The notes under the pieces are model-generated. The model worked only from the letters and a program-made list of their open reading frames with translations, made no database searches and was not told where the DNA came from. Made by a program: the position numbers and the translations under genes. From Coriaria nepalensis (Eukaryota > Streptophyta > Magnoliopsida > Cucurbitales > Coriariaceae), in assembly GCA_027186245.1 (NCBI GenBank), contig CP114487.1, forward strand, positions 3,043,501 through 3,107,500: 64,000 nt of DNA, read 5' to 3'. This document shows, in pieces, positions 37,104 through 49,200 of this stretch. Numbering within the stretch: position 1 is the first letter of the stretch; every line of letters begins with the position of its first letter.

Positions 37104-38430
37104 AACAATATTTATATATTTATATATTTATACTTTCTTGACATCTAACTAAGAACATTTTTAGGTTTCCGACTCGTGGGTGACTTAAACCTCTCAAATT
37201 TTATTATGTCTCAGAAAAAAATGATAACACTAAATTATCATATACTCAAACCCGAATCCCATTCAATCCTAAGTGAAAATGCTAACACTAAACCGTCACC
37301 TCATTATTAGGCATCTAATTACTTATATAGTTTGATATGATTATATTAATGGGACTTTTAAATGGTTTATTTCTATGTTTATTTCTATCTTATTATTTAA
37401 TTTATGTTACCAATTAAAGACTTGATCTTCATGTAACTTACAATCAATTTATTAATCTCTCAATTGAAAAAAAAAAAAAACATTTGCATGTATATGAAGA
37501 AAGTGCTAGACGTTCATTTAATGTCGGTGGATCATTTCTTTACAGCATGATATAGATCAAAGTGTCAACATTAACTTTATAATTAGTTTCTCTTTAGACA
37601 ATATAACAACAAGGACAACAACGTTACCCTATTTTATACATTATCATCAACAATTTTAATCAATCCCAAGTGGGTACCTAAAAGGCATTACATTCTAAAT
37701 ATAAATATTGACCCCGTAACATATAGTTAAATTAGGGGGGGAGTAGATGAAATTAAGCTTAATTAATATGTCAAACAATTATGTGTAAGTGATGTGTACA
37801 TGTTACATATATATTTAGGATCCTTCTTTTGAATTTGATCTCACAAATGCATTAACTCTAATTCAGTGAAAACAAAAATGTAATAGTCAAATGCGGGCTC
37901 GTGATCAATCCGAGTTTTAAGCCAAATTAAAATTTAAGGTTATTTTGATATAAAATATATATTTTTTAAATTATATACATAAATCATGTCATGTTTAACA
38001 AAAAAATTATTCTAATAGAATGTGTGAAAAATGCTCACTAACTATTTCATCTTTTCTAAATGTTTTCATATTTTCTATGAACCTGTTAAAAGACATTTTA
38101 ATACATTTTCAAATTTTAGCAATTATATATATATCATATTTATTTGAGACCTCACAATATATGGCCGCCGCCTCTCTTGCCTTATGGTAGAGCCAGCTCT
38201 GGTGATAGTATATATATATATATATAGATGATCATTTTAAGACATTATTCTTGACATTCAATGTTCTGTTTTGGGTTAACGATTGAACCTAGCTAGCTTA
38301 TCAGATGACAAATATACACAGCTACGCACCTTCTCCTTCAAATACTACTGGGTTTTATTTCATTCCCCTCTTCCAGTGTAAATATAAAAAGTGGAATTAT
38401 GTGAATGTGGGGAGCAAAATTTAGTGATTT
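36655..38430. other. Intergenic stretch upstream of MIR171
   Basis: No gene seen. A (TA)n tract lies at 37071-37099. The first few hundred bases are the likely MIR171 promoter. Confidence 0.4.
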
Positions 38431-38439
38431 AGCTTTTAA

Positions 38440-38560
38440 CGGGTGATTGGTTTGATTCCTTAAGTGAAAATGAAATTAAAAAGATTATTATTTCTTTATT
38501 TAGTTTGTTTCCATTCAAAATGGAGAATCATTTTGATTCCTCAAACTTCCAAAATAAAGA
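38440..38560. repeat. MITE-related fragment
   Basis: 'gattggtttgattcctta' resembles the terminus of the MITE at 5129-5455, and 'ccattcaaaatggagaat' also has a counterpart there. Only one end is clear; the copia element's 5' portion follows. Confidence 0.35.
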
Positions 38561-38739
38561 GTAAGATATTTCCTTTAAAATAGGTGTCTTTTGTCAATTT
38601 CTAGTATTCGATATAATAAATATAAAAGATCCCACAATTTCTTCCTTATTTCCCTAGGGCTGCAACTAATGTAATATAAATACATGGCTACTGCCGTAAT
38701 ACAAATTATCATTTCCTATACAAAAGTAATACTCTTATA

Positions 38740-41700
38740 TGGTATCAGAGCCATTTTTGCTCTAACAAGTTTTTTGTATTTCTTTTACTCTTGTTTTATA
38801 GCAACCCGCCACCTTTTTACCGTTATGGATCCTGCTGACCAAGCCACCCTAGCCTCTGCCGCTGCCAGCAATCTCCCCGCTACCAATCTAGGTATTTTTG
38901 CCACTGTCTCACTAGCCGCTCCGCCTGCAGTTCAAGATGCACCACATGCCGCCATCAATGGCCTTCCACTCATTGCAATTAATGCGCACCAATAACTGCC
39001 ATTACCACGTACACCGAGCAACTTCCCTTCATGGAAAGAACAAGTCGAAGTACTCTTCATCGGATATGACTTGCATGGTTATCTAGATGGCACCACCAAA
39101 GCTCCGCCCAAAGGCAACGTCACTACTCCGTCCCCTGCGTTTATCCACTGGTTCAGGCAAGATAACCTCATTCGATATGCTATTTTTGAAGTCTATCACG
39201 ACTGAAGTTATGCCGCTTATTTCCATTGCCCCTACTACGACCGCTGCTTGGACCCCTGTATTTCATTTCTATGCCAACCGATCTCGAACTTACGTAATGT
39301 AGATTAAGGAGGATTTATCCTTCCTTACCATCGGGAACAACTGGGTCTCAGATTTTCTTCAACTGGTCAAAGCAAAAATTGATGAACTAGTTACTATCGA
39401 TTGCCCACTTTCCGATGATGATATTATGTTCTATATTCTCAATGGGTTAGGCGCCACCTATCGTGACATTGCTGGGTCTATCCGTGCTCACGGTACTCCC
39501 TATCGTTTTGAGAAAATTCATGATCTGCTTGTCGCCCAAGAGGCCTATCTTAAATTCCTCGACACATCTATTGCTTCTCTTTTTGCTACAACAAACTTTG
39601 CCTCATCTCAACCCATGCGAGATTCTAACTCTCAATTTTTCTCATGGATCTAATAGAGGGTCTTTTTCTTTTTCTCAGGGTCGCTCCAATAACAATCGTC
39701 ATGCAGGTTCCCGCAATGCTCTCCCTACTGCGAGTATATCTCATGTTTTCTATTAGGTTTCTTTTCAATGGTGTGGCTACCGTAGACATACCGTTAATAT
39801 TTTTTCGAAAGCTTCGAGCCATGACAAATTCAACAACCACATCCCCTATTACCCCTCGAGATGACTTAGCTTGGTTATTAGATTTTTGGGCTTCCCATAA
39901 CATCATTGCTGACCTTGGCAATCTCTCCATACATTCAGAATATGATGGCACCAACGAGGTCCAAATTACGAACGGTACATGTCTAAAAATTTCTCATATT
40001 GTCTCTTCCAACATTCGCTTCCTCTCTTGTAAATTTCAGCTCTCTATGCGTCCATACTGCCTATAGGAACTTATTGTCAGTTCATAGTTTTACAACATCT
40101 AAGAACATTTTCATTGAATTTCATCCATTTCATTTTATTGTTAAGGACCGCACCTAAACCATGGCTTTTCTTGGTGAACAAGTTCCTCTTTCTAGTTAGC
40201 ACCAACATCTAGGCCATCCACCATTTAAAATTATTTCATCGCTTATTCATAAGTTTTGTTTTCTTACTGCAAAAGAACAATTTTCTATATTGGATTTTTG
40301 TGATGCTTGTGATTGTAATAAAAGTCACTCTTTGACATTTTGTGACTCTTCTCTTATTAGCACTCACCCACTACAATTTATATATGTCAATGTTTGGGGT
40401 CCTAGTTGGATTCCTTCTCTTAATGGCCACTAGTACTACCTATTGTTAGTTGATCAATACACTAAATATTCATGGTTTTGTCCTCTTGAATCTAAGTCTC
40501 GGGTCACTATTTTATTTCCTCAATTCAAGGTTTTGTTTGAAACGAAATTTTAGCATAAAATTCAAACTTTCTACAAAGAAAATGGTGGGGAATTTCAATC
40601 TCTTTGTTCTTTTCTAAATCATCATGGTATTAATTGGTATACCATGGCTCCTCACAAAACCGAACCATCGAACGTCAACATCATCAAGTTATAACCTCTG
40701 GCCTCACATTACTTTCTCAAGCTTACTTCCCTCTTTCCTACTAGGCCCTCGCTTTTGATACGACTATGTATCTTCTTAACCGGACTCCGACTCCTTTTGT
40801 TTCCAGAAAAAGTCTGTGTGAATGTCTCTTTGCCAACCCGCCGAACTATCATAAGTTACGTGTCTTTGGATGTCTTTACTTTCCTTGGTACAAGAATCAT
40901 AAGCTTGAAGCAAATTCTCGTCCCTGCATCTTCATTGGCTATTTAGCATCCCAGAGCACTTACAAATGTTTTGATCCTACTTCTCATCATATATTCATCT
41001 CCAGAGAAGTTAAATTTTTTAAGACTACATTCCCTCTTCTTCATCTTGCACTGTTTAGTGGTCCTTCTCTAAGTCCTAAAATCCAGGCCTCTCGGGCTCT
41101 TATTTTTAGTGGGTCAATTCCTATGCCGCTTCTTATACTTGACCCAACTCACACCATTCGAAATGATGCATCGCTCCAGCCCTTATTGTTCCCCACTAAG
41201 GCATTGTCTTAGTTGTGCTCAGGTCTACATCCCATATGATATAGTGATCACAGGAACAAGTCAAATCCATATAGATGAATTAAAGCAGTTCCTAAATACT
41301 AGATTTCACATTAAGGACTTGGGAGTATTGAAATATTTTCTTGGGATTGAGATTGCTAGATCTAAGCACAGAATTTGCCTCAATAAACGTAAATATACAC
41401 TAGAACTTCTAACTGATGCTTGTCTTAGTGCCAAAAAGCCAGTTCTAACTCCTTTGGAACAAAGCGTAAACTTACCTCCCATGAGTATGATATTATTACT
41501 ACTTAGAAATTGGATGATAAACTACTCTCTAATCCTTCTTTCTATCAAAGGTTAATAGGAAGATTACTTTACCTTACTATGACAAGGCCTGATATCATTG
41601 ATACAGTAAATCTGCTAAGTCAATTTATCCATCAACCTAAGACTTTATTGAGGGTTTTCCCAATAGTAATATATCTAGAGGGGATATTTGCTATTAAAAA

Positions 41701-41760
41701 TTTCACCATGATAGTAGCGAGACATTGTTCTTATAGGTAAACCAATCTTCCTGAGATGTT
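38740..41760 (+). mobile_element. Broken Ty1/copia element
   Basis: A textbook primer-binding site TGGTATCAGAGCC lies at 38740-38752, just upstream of gag, so the 5' LTR should end about there. Gag opens at ATG 38825 (MDPADQATLASAAASNLP) and continues past a TAA at 38993 as LPLPRTPSNFPSWKEQVEVL, with a later UBN2-like piece YILNGLGATYRDIAGSIRAH at 39426. A protease-side scrap WLLDFWASHNI is near 39870 and integrase scraps are at 40280-40990 (FCDACDCNKSH, YYLLLVDQYTKYSWF). RT and RNase H scraps are at 41220-41650 ([37 protein letters not shown]). Many stops; no 3' LTR was found. Confidence 0.85.
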
Positions 41761-42199
41761 TGATAACAAAATTTTTTATGACCTCATCTCAGCATTACTA
41801 ATACCCATCTCTCAAAAAGTAGACAACATGATGATGTCCATCGAGCTCCTTATATCGACCAGACCCTACGAATCAGGGTTATTGCCACATTAGTTGTTAT
41901 GACCAAAGTGTCATTATGTTATGTATGGCCACATTCTCGTTAGTGCCATTGAATGTGATTCTTGCATCACATTGGGGCTTTGCGAAGGCTAATGAATACA
42001 CTTTAGCATGCTTTACTTCTTGTATCCATTCTTCCTTTTCTTCATGGAGACCCTCATCTTCCAATCCTCCTATAATAATCTTGATTTCTGTAGTTATAGA
42101 CTGCCAGGTTAGAGCCTTAAACTTTTTTTTTTTATCGTCTTAGTCCTCTTTGCTTTGCTTTGCTTCTCACTTCAATAACGGCCATCATGGTCATCCCTC

Positions 42200-43480
42200 T
42201 TTGAGACAAATTCTCTAAGGTATCCATGATGAACGGGAGTTTCTATCTCTCTCTTTAAGTGATTGCAATCTTCATTTCGAGGCCCATGATATTTATGGAA
42301 GTAACAATAAAGCTTTATACTTCCCTTTTTAGGATCCGGCCTTAGTGGAGGCAGTCTCTTGAAAATATCTTAATTTTCATAATTGGCGAAAATCAACTCA
42401 GAACTAGTGGTTAAGGGTGTAAAGGTTTCCAATTTGTATTGAGACCCATAATCCTTGTTGTTCCAATCAAGATTCATTTTCCAATATTTCTTCTTATCTT
42501 CGTTCTTATAATCATCTTTCCTCCTCCTGGATTTGGACGACCTTGAGCTTTCTTCTAGACTAGGATATGTCTTCAACTACGACTTATATACTTGATCGAC
42601 TACCCCAATTCATCATGCATCCTCTACTGCTTTGTGGAGGGACTTCAGACATTTATCCATAGTTGATTTAAGGAATTTCTTGTTCGGCACTCCTCCCCTG
42701 AAGATTTCAAGAACTCCAAGGTTTCTAGGATTTTTTCATTTTGTGTCGCTTTATTTAACCTTTTTATAAAGTCTGAGAGGTGTTCTCTTTCTTCCTTCCT
42801 AACTGGCCTCAGGCTTATGAGTGTCAAACGCATTATTGATACTTCGGAAAAGTTAGTGATGACCGAGACATCGAGCTCGTCAAAGGAGTTCACTGACCTT
42901 AGGGTCAACCCCCTAAACATTCCCTTGTCATTCCTTCCTACAGAGTTGCATGTTATGATTTACTAATGTATGTGACTAATGTGCGTACATTAACTACTTA
43001 ATGACTTAAATGTTGCATGTTATGATTTACTAATGTTTGTGATGAGGATAAAATTAGTCATTAGTTATGGGTTCTTGGGATGTAAATATGAGGGGCTCAT
43101 CGCCCTAATTACACAATATAGCGCAAGTAGGCAACATAGTGTAAGAACCAATGGGTTTAATATGTATTAGGCCCTGGGTTACCTCACAAGTAGCCCTCGG
43201 GTCCCTCGTTCCCTCGTAGGCTCAAACCTTGGGGTTTTTTTTACCTTTGTTGGTATTTCAGACTCGATGATCTTCATAGTGAAAGGAATGCTCCTCTTAT
43301 TTCCAAATTGAGTAGAGGTCATGAATCCTTTGCTCTCCATCGTTTTCTTAATCTCTTCAAGCTTCTTGGTAAAGTCCTTAAGATCAGGAGAGCACTTCCG
43401 TCAATCCATATTCATCTTTGTCTTAGGCGTCATCATTTCTTGAGAAGGAATCCCCATTGTCCAGCCTACCATTGTTGGTA
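42200..43480 (-). pseudogene. Ty3/gypsy gag remnant
   Basis: Minus-strand order: ESEIPTKVKKTPRFEP (about 43290), then a gap, MFRGLTLRSVNSFDELDVSV from 42920 with FIKRLNKAT (Retrotrans_gag-like), ETFTPLTTSSE near 42400, and LRPDPKKGSIKLYCYFHKYH with CNHLKREIE near 42330-42250 (the histidine-rich knuckle of gypsy gag). The usual 'DPEDHL..W' block is missing where the inverted-repeat arm at 42950-43210 interrupts it. Non-functional. Confidence 0.7.
42950..43210 (+). repeat. Left arm of a large inverted repeat
   Basis: Nearly the inverse complement of 44203-44562: 'gcatgttatgatttactaatg', 'cttgggatgtaaatatgagg' and 'aggcaacatagtgtaagaac' reappear inverted. This arm holds about 1.5 copies of a ~70-bp sub-unit. 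Confidence 0.85.
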
Positions 43481-44202
43481 ACATATTCAACATTATCCTC
43501 CTTGATGGGCCTCTATCCAACTGTTATGAGGGAACTTATCTCTTACCTCATTTGTAGCATTGTCACTGTTGTCTGCTCGGTAAGTGCATTCAAGATGATC
43601 TAAATGATGTGTCCATGGGTCTACTCAAGAGCGAGAAGTGAATTCGCTGCTCATCGCTGCCCACCTGATATTCTAGGGGCTAGTGAAGGTGACATTGGAT
43701 GTATCAGTGGCAACTCTTCCAACGTGACGTTATGCGATCACTCTGAGTGAGCGAACAAATTGTTATTTTCCATTATTGGACTCATAATGCCTTATTATTC
43801 GAACTCGATGAGATTTAATTATATGGACTTTCGATTATGGAGAAGTTCGACGTTCTTCGCCATCAATGCCAAATTATTAATGTCAAAATTCACTCCAATT
43901 GTATGTCATCGATCAATCGAATCTACTAGACATAAAACATTAAGGGAGCATAGGGGTTATGACGTACGAACTATCTCTGATACTTAAGGTAGAAAACTAA
44001 TTAAAGCGATAGATCTCTAACAATTAGAAGAGTCAAATTCATTATACCTTTTGTACCGCGCATGAGGGTATTTATTGGTCTCATTTAATAGATTATTTTT
44101 ATATCATAACTCTTTGGATGCTTGTTGATAGAGCTTGTTGAGATTTTATTAGATTTGGATGTTAAGTAAATAGAGTTGATGATGAGCAAACTCTTATCTA
44201 CT

Positions 44203-44562
44203 TGTGAGGTAGCCCAGGGCCCAATATATATTACACCCATTGGTTCTTACACTATGTTGCCTACTTGGGTTATATTGCATAATTAGGGTGATGAGACCCT
44301 CATATTTACATCCCAAGAGCCCATAGGTAATGAATAATTTCATCATCATCACATACATTAATAAGTCATAACATGCAACTATATTTAAGTCATGAACTAG
44401 TTAATATACGCACATTAATCACATACATTAGTAAATCATAACATGCAACTACATTTAAGTCATTAACTAGTTAATGTACGCACCTTAATCACATATATTA
44501 ATAAACATAACATGCAACTACATTTAAATCATTAAGTAGTTAATGTACAAACATTAATGATT
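44203..44562 (-). repeat. Right arm of the large inverted repeat, with ~70-bp tandem units
   Basis: Inverse complement of 42950-43210 and longer because it carries three tandem ~70-bp units (tacattartaaatcataacatgc-type, about 44350-44560). It ends about 100 bp from the 3' end of the Aux/IAA coding region. Confidence 0.85.
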
Positions 44563-44660
44563 CAAAACCCGGTTCTATAGATTGAATTGCAAAACCATAT
44601 ATCCCTATATAAGTAATACATTTTATTGACGATCCAGTCCACGGCCCATTAATGAACCCA

Positions 44661-45699
44661 TTAATAGCTCCTCAATAATTTAAGACGCTGCACATTCCTG
44701 ATGAAATCTCTGCAAATATTAAAGGTAATTAATAAAAATCCATTAAGGACGGACTAATCCTGTCATAGACGTAGGCCTTATGCACTGATCATCATGGCTA
44801 AGGACACATAGGCAAACAAATAGAATATGCATTTAGTTTCAAGTTAGCATAAGATCATATATACCTCCATGGTAAGTGTTCGTCAACAAGCAGCCAATCA
44901 CCTTCTCTGTCTTGGTATGCCAGTCTATACTTGTCTGAATTTTCCTCATCTGCTCAATTAATTTAACATTAGGTATACACATATAACATTAGGTAACGAA
45001 TTAATTAATATACGGATGTTAAAATAGAGCATATATAAACTCTATATTTGTATAATGAAACTTACCAAACATGTCCATCAACATGTTTATGAGCGTCTCA
45101 AAGCCATGATGGAGGCTCAAGTCAACCTTCCTTGCAATCCCCACTCCTTCCATTTTCACTTTCACATACATCGAATCCAAATTTGATAACGATCGTCTCA
45201 ATCCAATCACCACCGTCTGATCATAATTCTCGGCTCCTTCCCGGCCCCCTCCATTCTGCACTGACAATAAAAGCTTCTTCCTCCACGAATGCACCGGTGG
45301 CCACCCCGCCAAACCATTGCCCATCCTGCCCACATTCCAATTATAAAATTTTAAAAATTAAAATAATAGAATAGAAAAGTAAAACATTAATCTAAGATAA
45401 TGAATATATATCAAACAGACAGATATTACATACACATACTCATTGATAGGAAGGAAAGAATTGGTCCCTAGGCCATCCCGAGGCGGATGGTCGTCTTCTT
45501 CATTCGGGTCATTGTTCCAAAGCATGAGAGGAAGTGTTGAATTAGTGGGTACATCATGATCAAAGGCCTTAACAAAGCAACGTTTTTTGTTGTCCATAAT
45601 TGACTCGTGATGATCAATTCTCTCGCAAACATAGCTCGTGTTGAGGTCGAAACCGCCATGGCTGGGAAGAGCCAGGCTCAGCTGCAGCTGATGATCCAT
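44661..45699 (-). CDS. Aux/IAA transcriptional repressor, IAA29-like
   Basis: Four exons on the minus strand: 45699-45440, 45325-45066, 44949-44865, 44709-44661. All GT-AG, 217 residues. Domain I, LQLSLALP (residues 5-12), is an LxLxL/EAR motif that recruits TOPLESS co-repressors. Domain II, LAGWPPVHSWRKK (92-104), is the auxin degron read by TIR1/AFB; the usual VGWPP is AGWPP here. Domains III/IV form a PB1 fold: YVKVKMEG at 140-147 with K153 before VDL, then YQDREGDWLLV at 185-195 (acidic OPCA-type motif) and NVQRLKLL. It acts in the nucleus by binding ARF proteins until auxin triggers its destruction. The IAA29 assignment rests on the FDLN and 'LPLMLWNND' segments of domain I-II and on the promoter G-boxes. 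Other Aux/IAA members remain possible. Confidence 0.92.
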
Positions 45700-45879
45700 G
45701 CAAGTAATTAAAATAAATATTAAAAAAAAAATTTGTAAGAGATGATTTCTTCCTGAAAATGAGGGCGCATCAATTTTGAGCACCTTTTGGGGTTTAAGCG
45801 ATCTGGGTCTCTTGCTAAGAGAAGTCCTTTTAATAGAGAGAGGAGTGAAGAAAGAGAAGAGACCGGGTCGGGTGGTTTT

Positions 45880-45926
45880 CCGACAAGGTGTTGGAGAAAA
45901 TGGTGAAAAATAGAATAAGATGTCTG
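45880..45926. promoter_or_regulatory. Candidate ARF-binding sites upstream of the Aux/IAA gene
   Basis: TGTCGG on the minus strand (45885-45880) and TGTCTG on the plus strand (45921-45926), about 180-225 bp upstream of the ATG. TGTCGG is a high-affinity ARF hexamer and Aux/IAA genes are usually auxin-induced. Single hexamers occur often by chance and the spacing is not the optimal ARF-dimer spacing. Confidence 0.3.
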
Positions 45927-46198
45927 CATCGATGTTCCTATTTAGACCGACCGAGATTGAACTGTTGTTCGTTTTTCTGGTCCGTCGTTTTCTGAGCCCA
46001 CCTCTTCAAGGAGAGGATCCAATACCTTTTCCATTCTGACATATCCACGCGCACTTATAATATGTATGCCACACGCTCAAGATGCTGCTAATGCTGCTTG
46101 CTTCAAAGGGAAACTGGCCTTTGTATGCACGCTCTCTTTTCTACGGGTGAGAGTGAAATTTTAGGTGTTCCCTAAACTGGTCTGAGTCTTTGGTTTTC

Positions 46199-46227
46199 CA
46201 CGTGGCGTCCCACTAAGGAGACACGTG
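46199..46227. promoter_or_regulatory. Two G-boxes (CACGTG) upstream of the Aux/IAA gene
   Basis: CACGTG at 46199-46204 (in the 8-bp palindrome ccacgtgg) and again at 46222-46227, 23 bp apart, about 500 bp upstream of the start codon. PIF bHLH factors bind G-boxes, and in Arabidopsis IAA29 is a known PIF4/PIF5 target in shade and warmth responses. Two perfect copies this close are unlikely by chance. Confidence 0.55.
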
Positions 46228-46259
46228 GGTACAAGTAGTCAGAAACTAAAGATAGTGAG

Positions 46260-49200
46260 TTTTAAAATCTGTATTCTGTACTATCCCGTTACGAATTTAT
46301 TTAAGAATTTATTTGATCTTTAATAATGTAATTAGTATTTAAATTAACTCTAGAATAAGGAACGTATAATGTAATTTCGGTAAGTCGTTTTGTGACATGA
46401 AAAGACACTCAAGGGATGTTAAGTAGACTAAGCCTATGATTAAGATTTAATTATTGTCATATATACTATTCGATAGATAATTAATATGAAATTAATATAT
46501 ATAATTATAATTAATTGATTTATGAAGAATTATTTGAAAAAAATAATGATGATTTTGATAAATTAACAAACATTACATTATAACATAATGTTAATTAGGG
46601 ACACTAGTTACTAGACACATGTTATTTCCTTTTAACATCAAGATTAACTTCGGTGGTTTATCTATATCGATACAACATCACGGTGTATGGAGCAAGGGAT
46701 GTTAAGGGATCACTCAATTCTTCTATAATTAAGATTTTAGTAAAACAAATATTAAAATTATATATATATATATTAATTTTGATTAAAAATGTGTATTTAT
46801 GGGCTCTAATTTTTATATAATATACTTTCTAATACTTATAACTTTTCTTCCGACTCCTACTTGACTTGTTGCCTCTGATGTTAATCGGTATAATAGAGAG
46901 TTTAATGATATGCCTAAGATCATTTTGTTATTAATGTTCAAGCTAAGTAGTACTACAATTTTAGCTAGGTAAGTAACAAATTATTTATTAAAGAAAAAAA
47001 AAATCTTTTGTGTTCTGCCTCTCATAATAAATACTTAATATTGTGTCAATTTATGCGTTAATAATGCCAAGAAGATGAGACAAAATGGAGTCATGAGATT
47101 CATGATCATCTAGTTCGCTATGTTTAGTAATGAGTATTACTGTTGTAAATCGTTCTTCCTATTATATAATAATACATTATGCTTGTGTTGCGTTGAAGTG
47201 TATACGTAGTACTGGACATGAGACGCAGAGAAATAATTAACAAATATGTCGTTAACAAGTTTTGTTGTCTACCTCCTTAATCTATATATATATATAGTTT
47301 ATAAATCAAACAAACGTACGTTCCCAATGTACTCTTGTCTTTCAAACATGTTTGTAGCTGCTTAAACTAGCGTTTTTGTTTAGTACACAATTCACCCACA
47401 TAAGAGCAAAAAAGCTATAAAACAAAGTTCCAGGCGACTTCCAAGAACAAAAAAAAAAAAAAAGGAAGGGTTAGAAATCTTGCCCCTTATCTTAAGCCTC
47501 TACAAACTAAAGCATCTCTCTCTCTTTGTGAGCTTTAGCTGTCAGTGATGGTGATGAAGATGAAAAGCTGGTGAAGAAAACCAAGCATGTACGCAGGAAT
47601 CACGTGATGCCACCACCACCACCACCCGGCAAACCCACGAGAGACTATGGACCAATGATTCCGCACTTAATTTTCATCGAACTTTGATATGTATACGAAA
47701 AGGGGAGTTTGCAAATTAATCAGTGACTCAATTATTTTGTTAATTCGTTGTCAAAATTTGGCAAAGTGTGAATACTAATATTACATTACATGGATCATTC
47801 ATGCATGTATCTCGATCTCACATTGTCCTTGATCTTGCTCTGGTCCAATCCATTTTGGCAGGACCACTACTGCTCAATTAGACCCAACACCAACTTATTC
47901 CTGCTACTATGATATATATCATAAAAGTATTAAGCTTCATGAAGACTCCTTTTTCTTTCTTTTTTTTTTTTTTTACTGATTTAGTAATGAGCTTATACCT
48001 ATTTGCACACGCAAATTATTATTTATTAACGCCTTTTTATCTAATATTATGTGCATGCAACCTAACTTAGTTACAAGTGAGATCTCATATTATACCAGAT
48101 GCTGTATATTTCTAAAGTGTAATAACCTCATCTTGTGTAGTAATTTTAGTGAGATTATCAGTAAGGGTAGCTAAGGACGTCTCACTACTCATAACAAATG
48201 TATGAATTAGAAAGCGAACTTGATTGTATAATATGTAATGTGATTTATGCTTGTAGAAGATATATCCACCCCAGCATCACAATCATTAAAGGTGAAAAGA
48301 AACTCATCAGCATCACAACCATCCAAGAATGAAAGAAACTCACTGACCGTCGAAGACTCTCCATCAATCACGATACAATCAGCATAGAAGGAAAGTTATC
48401 AATTACTTCTTTTTATAGTTGGGATTGGGAGCTGATTTTTAAAATTTGGAGATCTAAAAAATTTTATTATTAAATTTTAAAAAAATTAATTTAACGATTA
48501 TGATTTTATCATATTTTGATCATTAATTTAAATCTTTTTAAAATCTAACAAGATTATTTAGATCTTCAAATTGTGAAAATTAGATCCCCCAACAGTCATC
48601 ATAAGTCAATTTTGTCTTGACTCTTGATCTCTATATAATTATCCTATACAACTCAATAAAACTAATTAATCAGCGAATTACTCTATTTCTTATTTCTATA
48701 ATTATATTAAATTTTAGAACTTACGCCTTTTTTCTCTAAAAAATCATGTAAAACTCTTAAACTTTAAAATCAATCAAGTTAAGCTTCTTCTCTTCAACTA
48801 AGCTGACTTAAGTTATATTCCAACAGTTTCCCTAATATGCAAATCTAAAGAATTATCTTTGAGATAAATTTTAAGAGACTCTTTGAAGTGTAGATATTTT
48901 CTTAAATTAGATAAGGCATTCTATTTGGTAGACTTGGTGTATAAAAAATGAGTCTAGCTATCTTAGGAAAGGGTTTTAAAAGTTAATAAGGGAAAGGAAA
49001 TGATTTTAATTTCTTTTTTAATTTTTTTTTAATTTGGTTAACTAGCTAGCTAGCCCAACTCCAATAGACAATAAGAAAAGAAAATTAAGAGTAAATCTAC
49101 TAAGGCAGGTAAATGAGATTTAATGGATAGTAAAGTAGTTGGAAACAACTTCAATTCTTCTTAAGTCTTTGAAATTGAGTGGTTAATTGAAAATTGAAAT

